In this document: one piece after another, positions 58,123 to 64,000 of the stretch
Position numbering within the stretch: position 1 is the stretch's first letter
Layout: every line of letters starts with the position of its first letter
Assembly (NCBI RefSeq): GCF_030409715.1
Contig: NZ_JAUFQI010000001.1
Coordinates: forward strand, 2,096,501 to 2,160,500
From: Reinekea marina
GTDB lineage: Bacteria; Pseudomonadota; Gammaproteobacteria; Pseudomonadales; Natronospirillaceae
DNA length: 64,000 nucleotides
Reading direction: 5' to 3'
Notes under the pieces: model-generated
The model's database searches: none
The model's input: the letters and a program-made list of their open reading frames with translations, nothing else
What the model was told of the DNA's origin: nothing
Position numbers and translations under genes: made by a program

Positions 58123-58638
58123 TTACTTCAAATCTTTTAATACATCGAATGGGTTGGGTGTTTTCTCAGTTTCCTGTTCTTCACCAACCTCTCCAAATTG
58201 GGTTTCAATCCGGCATTCACCTGCTGGATGCTTTGCGTGGATCGGCAAGCACAATAATAGCTCTTCCTCGATCACATCCGCTACATCCATGGCTTCATCT
58301 GGTAGCAATAAAAGTGCATCCAAATGCGCCGGCAATCCCTTAGACATTTCTTCGTTATAGACCAAAGCAAGCTGAAACTCACCTGATAACTTATAACCAA
58401 ATGCATTAAGGCATCGTTGGCATTGCACTTTCGCAACGCCGTTTACCTGCCCTGCTATCACGCGTCTGTTAGATTCATCTCTGAAAAATCGCAATGTAGC
58501 GTGCGCTTCAGAGGGTTCTCCAGCAGTAGCATCTGCAAGGCGTTCCAACCGGCTGCCACTTATCACTCCTTCCAAGTTAGTCTCTCTATCGGCTAACTGA
58601 TAAGGGTTTACATGTTCCGGTAACTCGAAATTTGACAT
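58123..58638 (-). CDS. yceD: YceD/DUF177 family protein (23S rRNA accumulation protein)
   Basis: A 171-residue protein with the DUF177 core: ATLRFFRDESNRRVIAGQVN, VQCQRCLNAFGYKL and an acidic C-terminal half LLPDEAMDVADVIEEELLLC. YceD is linked to 23S rRNA accumulation and always precedes rpmF in these clusters. Confidence 0.9.
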   Translation of the reverse strand: MSNFELPEHVNPYQLADRETNLEGVISGSRLERLADATAGEPSEAHATLRFFRDESNRRVIAGQVNGVAKVQCQRCLNAFGYKLSGEFQLALVYNEEMSKGLPAHLDALLLLPDEAMDVADVIEEELLLCLPIHAKHPAGECRIETQFGEVGEEQETEKTPNPFDVLKDLK

Positions 58639-58748
58639 AGGCGCGGTATGATACGTATGAGTTAGAGTAAGTCAAAGCCTTTTTCACAAAAAACCGCTCA
58701 AAAACAAGGTTTTACGCCACTAATGCTAAATAAAAGGATCATAAAACA

Positions 58749-59324
58749 TTGAACCCCTTAATTTTCGCCAGCACATCAACCTATAAACAGCAGCAATTAT
58801 CGACATTAGGCCTTAAATATCAAGCCGTTAACTCACAGATTGAAGAATTTCATGACCCGGCTTTAAAGCCCAGTACGCTTGCCTTAACGTTAGCTCAACA
58901 AAAAGCAGAGAGCGTAATGGATCATTTTTCACAATGCTGGGTGCTTGGTTCAGACCAGGTGGCCGTTTCGCCAGACAACACACTGTTAACGAAGCCTAAC
59001 ACCGTTGAAAACGCCGTTAAGCAACTTTCTATGTGCAGCGGCAAAACTGCAACCTTCTACAGCGCCATTTGCTTAATCAATGGAACTAAGAGCTACAAAA
59101 GTTGCATAACAACAACGGTTAGCTTCAGGAAGCTTACTCAGTCCGAAATAGAACGATATATAGCAAAAGACCAGCCGTTAAATTGCGCTGGCAGCTTCAA
59201 AGCAGAATCTTTGGGCATTAGTTTGTTTGAAAAAGTCATCTCGGAAGACCCCAGCGCTTTAATCGGACTGCCCTTAATAGCAACCTGTAATTTGTTGCGA
59301 AAAGCCGGTTTCAGCCTGCCTTAA
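58749..59324 (+). CDS. Maf-family nucleotide pyrophosphatase (YceF type)
   Basis: A 191-residue house-cleaning pyrophosphatase. Start is TTG 58749 with AAAGGAT about ten bases upstream. PLIFASTSTYKQQQLSTLGL at the N-terminus, catalytic-region VLGSDQVAV, and CAGSFKAESLGISLFE plus SALIGLPL match the Maf YceF subfamily, which hydrolyses m7GTP. Maf usually lies in this cluster; here it is on the opposite strand from yceD and sppA. Confidence 0.9.
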   Translation: MNPLIFASTSTYKQQQLSTLGLKYQAVNSQIEEFHDPALKPSTLALTLAQQKAESVMDHFSQCWVLGSDQVAVSPDNTLLTKPNTVENAVKQLSMCSGKTATFYSAICLINGTKSYKSCITTTVSFRKLTQSEIERYIAKDQPLNCAGSFKAESLGISLFEKVISEDPSALIGLPLIATCNLLRKAGFSLP

Positions 59325-59336
59325 AAAACACAGTTA

Positions 59337-59365
59337 CAGGCAGGCAGATTTAACCAGCCTGCCTG
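59337..59365. terminator. Hairpin between converging maf and sppA
   Basis: CAGGCAGGC (59337-59345) pairs with GCCTGCCTG (59357-59365). The T-run is weak on the plus strand and lies eight bases away on the minus strand, so termination is likely but not ideal. Confidence 0.6.
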
Positions 59366-59374
59366 TCTGGCCGT

Positions 59375-60358
59375 TTAGCGAAGCGAAAAGCCTTGCTCTG
59401 AAGATAAACTTAACAAGGCTTTAGCAATGCTGACCCCTAGTGAATCGGCAAATGACTGTAGCGGTGAAGGCCGATAAGTATAATCAACGACTTGCTCATA
59501 ACCTAGCTCGCGCGCAAGCTCTGACGTTGACTTCAAACCATCAACTAAACCCATTTCAAGCGCTTGTCGTCCGGTCCAGAATAGCCCTGAAAAAGTCTTT
59601 TCCGTCGGTTTCAGGCGGTCTCCTCGGCCTGCTTTCACATCATCTATAAATTGCTGGTGAACATCATTCAACAGTGTTTCAAAGAGGGCTTTTTCTTCTT
59701 CTTTTAATTCAACAAAGGGGTCTAAAAAGGCTTTATGCTCGCCAGAAGTGAACTGCCGACGTTCCACACCAAGTTTATCGAGTAATTCTTGGAACCCAAA
59801 CTGAGCTGATGTAACACCAATAGAGCCCACAATACTGGCTCCGTTTGCATAAATGTTTTCGGTCGCCGCGGCAATATAATAGGCACCACTCGCGCCCGAG
59901 TCTGATATGACTGAATGAATAGGCACTTCGGGGTGCAGATCTCTTAACCGTATAATTTCATTGTAAATGTATGAAGATTGCACTGGGCTACCACCTGGGC
60001 TATTTATTCGTAAAATAACCACTTTAGTATCTTCGTTTTTAAGCGCAGCTCGCAAACTACTCACGACAGCATCTGCGCCAGCTGGCTTGCCGTCGGCAAT
60101 GACACCCTGTACATCAATGACCGCCGTATGGCCACCAGTAGCAGTCCCTTCTTTGCCCGCATTGCTGGCATCTAGAAATAGAAAGAGTAAGCCAAATAAA
60201 TAGACGAACGTTAGAATCTTAAAAAATATACCCCAGCGACGGCTTCGTTTTAATTCGTCCGTATTTGCCATAACGACACGTTCGATTAGCTTCCATTCCT
60301 TTGCGGAAGGCTCTTTTGAACTGGGTGCTGAATCTTTACTTTGACCAATGCCTAACAT
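59375..60358 (-). CDS. sppA: Signal peptide peptidase SppA, short form
   Basis: A 327-residue S49 serine peptidase from ATG 60358 with GAGG upstream. One N-terminal membrane helix (about 45-65) precedes a single catalytic domain. LRINSPGGSPVQSS holds the oxyanion/strand region, and the nucleophile Ser lies in SGASGAYYIAAA; GSIGVTSAQFGFQ follows. It degrades residual signal peptides in the membrane. It follows rluC by 13 bases. Confidence 0.93.
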   Translation of the reverse strand: MLGIGQSKDSAPSSKEPSAKEWKLIERVVMANTDELKRSRRWGIFFKILTFVYLFGLLFLFLDASNAGKEGTATGGHTAVIDVQGVIADGKPAGADAVVSSLRAALKNEDTKVVILRINSPGGSPVQSSYIYNEIIRLRDLHPEVPIHSVISDSGASGAYYIAAATENIYANGASIVGSIGVTSAQFGFQELLDKLGVERRQFTSGEHKAFLDPFVELKEEEKALFETLLNDVHQQFIDDVKAGRGDRLKPTEKTFSGLFWTGRQALEMGLVDGLKSTSELARELGYEQVVDYTYRPSPLQSFADSLGVSIAKALLSLSSEQGFSLR

Positions 60359-60371
60359 AATCAACCTCTAT

Positions 60372-61310
60372 TTAACTCAATGATGCTAATAGTGCCTTAA
60401 GCTTTGGCTCTAAGTCAGCAATAAAAGCCATTTCTTTACGCTCTATAGGGTGCGGAATCGTTAACCGAGCCGCGTGTAGAAAAAGCCGCTTAAGCCCTAT
60501 TTTTTTAGCAATTAGCTCACATTGCGAATCTTGATATTTATCATCCCCCAGAATTGGGCATCCGGCTTCCACGCAATGGACACGAATTTGATGTGTACGC
60601 CCTGTCACCGGTTGCGCCTCTATCCAAGCACAGTCTTCAAATTGCTTGAGCAGTCTAAATTTTGTTACAGAGGGCTTTCCATCTGGGTGCACGGACACTC
60701 TCCGTTCACCCGATTGGCTTTCATCGTGGCGTAACAACGGGGCGTCAATTTTTTTCACCGACTCTGGCCACTGGCCTTTCACTAAGCACCAATAGGTTTT
60801 TTGAACGTCTCTTTTTAAACGAAACTCATCTTGCATCAACGTTAATGCTTTTCTTTTTTTTGCCACCAAAACAATGCCCGAAGTATCGCGGTCTAATCGA
60901 TGCACTAACTCTAAAAACTTATCCTCTGTTCTATCAGCTCTCAAAGCTTCTATAAGGCCAAGCTTTAACCCAGAGCCCCCGTGTACAGCCAGCCCACTGG
61001 GTTTATTTACAGCCATCATTACGTCATCTTCGTAAACGACTGATTTTTCGAGTGCTGACCTTAATCCCTGGCTAGGCTGTGCAATTTCTACGACTTTTTC
61101 TGAATCTGATACAGGCGGTATTCGCACAGAATCGCCTGTACAAAGTTTTGTTTCTGGCTTGGCTCGTTTTTTATTAATTCGCACCTCTCCCTTACGGATG
61201 ATGCGATAAATTCGGCTTTTAGGGACATTATTCAAATAATACATCAAGAAGTTATCTAACCGCTGACCTGAGCGATCTTCTTCAACTTCTATAAAACGAA
61301 CTCCAGACAC
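60372..61310 (-). CDS. rluC: 23S rRNA pseudouridine synthase RluC
   Basis: A 312-residue RluA-family synthase starting at GTG 61310 with AAGG upstream. An N-terminal S4 RNA-binding domain (about 15-75, RLDNFLMYYLNNVPKSRIYR) is followed by the catalytic Asp in LVHRLDRDTSGIVLVAK. VTGRTHQIRVHC completes the fold. It is divergent from rne, exactly as in enterobacteria and pseudomonads, which supports RluC. Confidence 0.94.
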   Translation of the reverse strand: MSGVRFIEVEEDRSGQRLDNFLMYYLNNVPKSRIYRIIRKGEVRINKKRAKPETKLCTGDSVRIPPVSDSEKVVEIAQPSQGLRSALEKSVVYEDDVMMAVNKPSGLAVHGGSGLKLGLIEALRADRTEDKFLELVHRLDRDTSGIVLVAKKRKALTLMQDEFRLKRDVQKTYWCLVKGQWPESVKKIDAPLLRHDESQSGERRVSVHPDGKPSVTKFRLLKQFEDCAWIEAQPVTGRTHQIRVHCVEAGCPILGDDKYQDSQCELIAKKIGLKRLFLHAARLTIPHPIERKEMAFIADLEPKLKALLASLS

Positions 61311-61365
61311 GTAGCAACCTTATAAACAACAGTGTAAAAACATGATGATAACAGGTTATACAAGA

Positions 61366-61394
61366 TTGAAGCAGCGGGTATTTACTGCTATATT
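61366..61394 (+). promoter_or_regulatory. Probable sigma-70 promoter of rne
   Basis: A -35 TTGAAG (61366-61371) and -10 TATATT (61389-61394) are separated by exactly 17 bases. Transcription would begin near 61401, giving a leader of about 340 bases. Confidence 0.55.
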
Positions 61395-61400
61395 CAACTT

Positions 61401-61739
61401 GCTTGGTATATTTAGGCTACCGTCCAGCGATGACACAGGCGGATAGGCTATATGCCCAACACTTAATTAATTGGTTGGGCAGCAAGAACAGAATGTACAG
61501 TTTTAATATTTTTGCGCCACCGGAAGCACGCTTTCCATTACAAAGGCGAGAAAGCGACTAAAGAGAGCCGGTATCTCCGTAAGACTCTGTCCAAGGGCGA
61601 AAATATTTTAAGGTTAAATATCGTTAGCTTACGCACCATAAGTGCGAAGTTTTTAGTATTAATCGATTTCTATCGGTGTTAGCCGGCTGTGGCACCTGCC
61701 TTGTTGCTCTGAAACTTACAAATAGAGTAATAATCCTCA
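61401..61739 (+). promoter_or_regulatory. rne: Long structured 5' leader of rne
   Basis: About 340 untranslated bases with several hairpins: TGCCCAAC/GTTGGGCA near 61454-61482, CGCTTTC/GAAAGCG near 61530-61557, and GCAC/GTGC near 61634-61646. In E. coli a long rne leader mediates autoregulation by RNase E cleavage. The same role is inferred here from position and structure. No ORF was found in it. Confidence 0.6.
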
Positions 61740-64000
61740 ATGAAGAGAATGTTAATAAACGCAACACAAGCCGAAGAGCTGCGTGTTGCCCTTGTAGATG
61801 GTCAAAAACTATACGATTTAGATATTGAAACTGGTTTTAGAGAACAAAAGAAAGCCAACATTTACAAAGGAAGAATCACCCGAATAGAACCCAGTTTAGA
61901 AGCCGCATTTGTTGAATTCGGCGCCGACCGACACGGTTTCCTCCCCCTTAAAGAAATTGCCCGCGAATATTTTATCGATCCCTCCATGTCTTCTCGCTCA
62001 AGTATTAAAGAGTTAGTAAAAGAAGGCACTGAAGTTATTGTTCAGGTAGATAAAGAAGAACGTGGCAATAAAGGTGCGGCACTCACTACAATGATCAGCT
62101 TAGCCGGTCGTTACCTTGTTTTAATGCCGAACAATGCACGCGCTGGCGGAATATCTCGTCGAATTGAAGGCGACGAACGTGCTCAGATTCGCGATGCGCT
62201 TCAAGGCGTTAATGTTCCAAACGGTATGGGCATGATTGTTCGTACGGCAGGTATTGGTCGTACCACTCAAGAATTGCAATGGGATCTAGACTACCTCATT
62301 CAATTATGGGCTTCTATCAAAGAAGCTTCTGAGACTCGCCCTGCTCCATTCTTGATCTTACAAGAGAGCAACGTAATTCTGCGCGCCATTCGCGATTACT
62401 TGCGCCAAGATATCGATGCCGTAATGATCGATACCAAAGAAGCTTATAACTACGCGTTAGACTTTGTACAAAAGGTAATGCCTGGTTATCAGAACAAAAT
62501 CAAATTGTATGATGATTCTGTTCCGCTTTTTAACCGTTACCAAATTGAATCTCAAATTGAAACGGCCTTCCAGCGTGAAGTGAAGCTTCCAAGCGGCGGC
62601 TCAATTGTTATTGATCCAACAGAAGCACTGGTTTCTATTGATATTAACTCTAGCCGAGCAACTAAAGGCAGTGATATCGAAGATACTGCTTTCAACACCA
62701 ACATGGAAGCCGCAGAAGAAATTGCTCGTCAACTTCGATTGCGCGACATGGGCGGCTTAGTAGTTATCGACTTTATCGATATGCACCAAGCAAAGCATCA
62801 GCGTGAAATTGAAAACAAGATTAAAGAATCAACCAACACAGACAGAGCGCGTGTACAAATTGGACGTTTGTCAAAATTTGGATTACTTGAAATGTCTCGT
62901 CAGCGTTTGCGCCCTTCTTTAGGCGAAACCAGTGGCATTGTCTGCCCTCGCTGTAATGGCCATGGCACAATTCGTGATGTTAAATCTCTATCTTTGGCTA
63001 TTTTACGTTTAATCGAAGAAGAGTCACTTAAAGAACGTACAGCCCAAATCCGAACAATTGTTCCACTTGCCGTGGCTACCTTCTTATTAAATGAAAAGCG
63101 CGATGCTATCTCAGAGATAGAAAAGCGTAATAAAGTTCATGTGTTGGTTGTTCCGAATCCTCAAATGGAAACACCTCACTATGAAGTGATTCGCATGCGC
63201 GATGACGATGAATCTTTGGTTTCAGGTGAAGCAAGTTTTGCCATTAAATTTGAATCTACACCTTTAGAAACTGAAACGGTATTAGAAGTTCAACCCAAGG
63301 TTGAAGAAGCGGCAATCAGTGCGTTAACGCCTACTCATGCTCCTGTACCAGAAGCGGCACCCGTAGCTAAAGCATCACCTGCAAAACCGGTGAAAAAAGC
63401 AACAGCGAAAGGACCTGGCTTATTCGCAAAAATAGCTTCAGCAATCAGCGGTATTTTCAGCAGCGATGAAGAAGAAGCTCCGGTCAAAAAACCTGCTTCA
63501 ACTCCCAACAAGCGCCCTCATTCGGATCGCCCACAAAACCGAAACCGAAACAATAACCGCGGTAGAAACAATAACAACCGCAACAACGATAAGCGCCAAA
63601 ACAATCGTAACAAGCCTGAAGCGAAAGAGAAGCCAGCAGTCACTTCTGAAGCGCCAAGTAATAATACGAGTAAGCCAGCAGCCGATAAAGCTCCTGCACC
63701 TCGTAAAAACACGAAACGCCGCCCAAGTCGTGATACTTCTACAGGACGCGTTGCAAGCGATGAAATCGGCGCAAACCGTAAGTCTCGTGGCGACAGTAAA
63801 AATGCAAGCAAGCGTGTTAAGCCAGCTAAACCGGAAGGCATTGTGAATGACATAGATTTCGAAATGCTGGGTAAAGCTCCTGCAGCCGTGGCTAAAGCCG
63901 AAGCAAAGGCAAAAGCAGAGGCAAGTAAAGATGTGGTTGTAGAACCAAAAGAAACCGTTTTAGAAACCACAGAAAAACTTACTCCAGCCACTACCGATGT
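61740..64000 (+). CDS. rne: Ribonuclease E, N-terminal 753 residues (runs off window)
   Basis: Starts [20 protein letters not shown] at ATG 61740. The S1 domain (about 38-120, [20 protein letters not shown]) is followed by the 5'-sensor and RNase H-like regions. The catalytic DNase-I-like domain has [13 protein letters not shown] and LVVIDFIDM. The zinc link CPRCNG has Cys402 and Cys405. After about residue 520 the protein becomes disordered, first Glu/Ala/Pro-rich, then an Asn/Arg-rich tract (about 592-624), as in the degradosome scaffold's arginine-rich RNA-binding region. It continues past the window, so its full C-terminal scaffold is not seen. Confidence 0.96.
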   Translation, partial: MKRMLINATQAEELRVALVDGQKLYDLDIETGFREQKKANIYKGRITRIEPSLEAAFVEFGADRHGFLPLKEIAREYFIDPSMSSRSSIKELVKEGTEVIVQVDKEERGNKGAALTTMISLAGRYLVLMPNNARAGGISRRIEGDERAQIRDALQGVNVPNGMGMIVRTAGIGRTTQELQWDLDYLIQLWASIKEASETRPAPFLILQESNVILRAIRDYLRQDIDAVMIDTKEAYNYALDFVQKVMPGYQNKIKLYDDSVPLFNRYQIESQIETAFQREVKLPSGGSIVIDPTEALVSIDINSSRATKGSDIEDTAFNTNMEAAEEIARQLRLRDMGGLVVIDFIDMHQAKHQREIENKIKESTNTDRARVQIGRLSKFGLLEMSRQRLRPSLGETSGIVCPRCNGHGTIRDVKSLSLAILRLIEEESLKERTAQIRTIVPLAVATFLLNEKRDAISEIEKRNKVHVLVVPNPQMETPHYEVIRMRDDDESLVSGEASFAIKFESTPLETETVLEVQPKVEEAAISALTPTHAPVPEAAPVAKASPAKPVKKATAKGPGLFAKIASAISGIFSSDEEEAPVKKPASTPNKRPHSDRPQNRNRNNNRGRNNNNRNNDKRQNNRNKPEAKEKPAVTSEAPSNNTSKPAADKAPAPRKNTKRRPSRDTSTGRVASDEIGANRKSRGDSKNASKRVKPAKPEGIVNDIDFEMLGKAPAAVAKAEAKAKAEASKDVVVEPKETVLETTEKLTPATTD

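Noticed and set aside
63466..63846. 126-codon plus-strand ORF in another frame of rne
   Set aside because: Shadow of the same biased region; rne is the real frame.
63518..63991. 157-codon minus-strand ORF opposite rne
   Set aside because: It is the mirror of the low-complexity Arg/Asn/Ala-rich rne tail, whose codons give a long open antisense frame.

Overview
The window is a chromosomal segment of a Gram-negative gammaproteobacterium. Gene content and order point to a marine, Oceanospirillales-type organism: a choline-to-glycine-betaine cluster with a dedicated ABC importer, a type II secretion (T2SS) operon, a lone M16C peptidase and the rne/rluC/fab block. The genus cannot be fixed from sequence alone. 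Composition is moderately AT-rich and most genes lie on the minus strand. No rRNA, tRNA, CRISPR array, insertion sequence or prophage was seen.

Layout. 1-9.1 kb: a truncated crotonase gene, rapA, an M16C metallopeptidase, xthA, tdk and two GNAT acetyltransferases. 9.1-19 kb is an accessory-looking stretch: a frameshifted gene remnant, a small membrane protein, a chemoreceptor, a secreted PHB-depolymerase-type esterase, a sodium:alanine/glycine symporter, a HAD hydrolase gene broken by one in-frame TGA, a lone tyrosine recombinase, a DUF2789 gene and gcdH. 19-26 kb: choXWV and betIBA with a perfect BetI-type palindrome. 26-34 kb: DedA-like, SDR, DUF3010 and DUF1456 genes, a ribbon-helix-helix protein reminiscent of MatP, a NarL/DesR-type two-component system, a PPP phosphatase and gorA. 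34-44.6 kb: gspE-F-G-H-I-J-K-L-M, without gspC, gspD or gspN, preceded by a hybrid sensor kinase whose catalytic core looks dead. 44.7-48.4 kb: etfBA and the divergent ETF-ubiquinone oxidoreductase gene. 48.4-64 kb: a TetR regulator with a double-palindrome operator, a DUF1285 gene, pilZ-holB-tmk-mltG-pabC-fabF-acpP-fabG-fabD-plsX-rpmF-yceD, maf, sppA, rluC and the start of rne with a long 5' leader.

How the genes work together. GcdH and other acyl-CoA or betaine-catabolic dehydrogenases pass electrons to EtfAB and then, through ETF-QO, to ubiquinone. ChoXWV imports choline or betaine and BetBA oxidises choline to betaine under BetI. The secreted esterase is a plausible T2SS substrate. The fab block couples phospholipid and fatty-acid synthesis to ribosomal protein L32 and to cell-envelope and replication functions.

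No clearly new multi-gene system was found. The best leads are the catalytically degenerate hybrid kinase next to the T2SS operon, the MatP-like protein, the TetR double palindrome, the single-nonsense HAD pseudogene beside a lone recombinase, and a strong terminator that ends four bases before the pabC start codon. Start codons were reassigned wherever a Shine-Dalgarno sequence and family alignment favoured an internal start.
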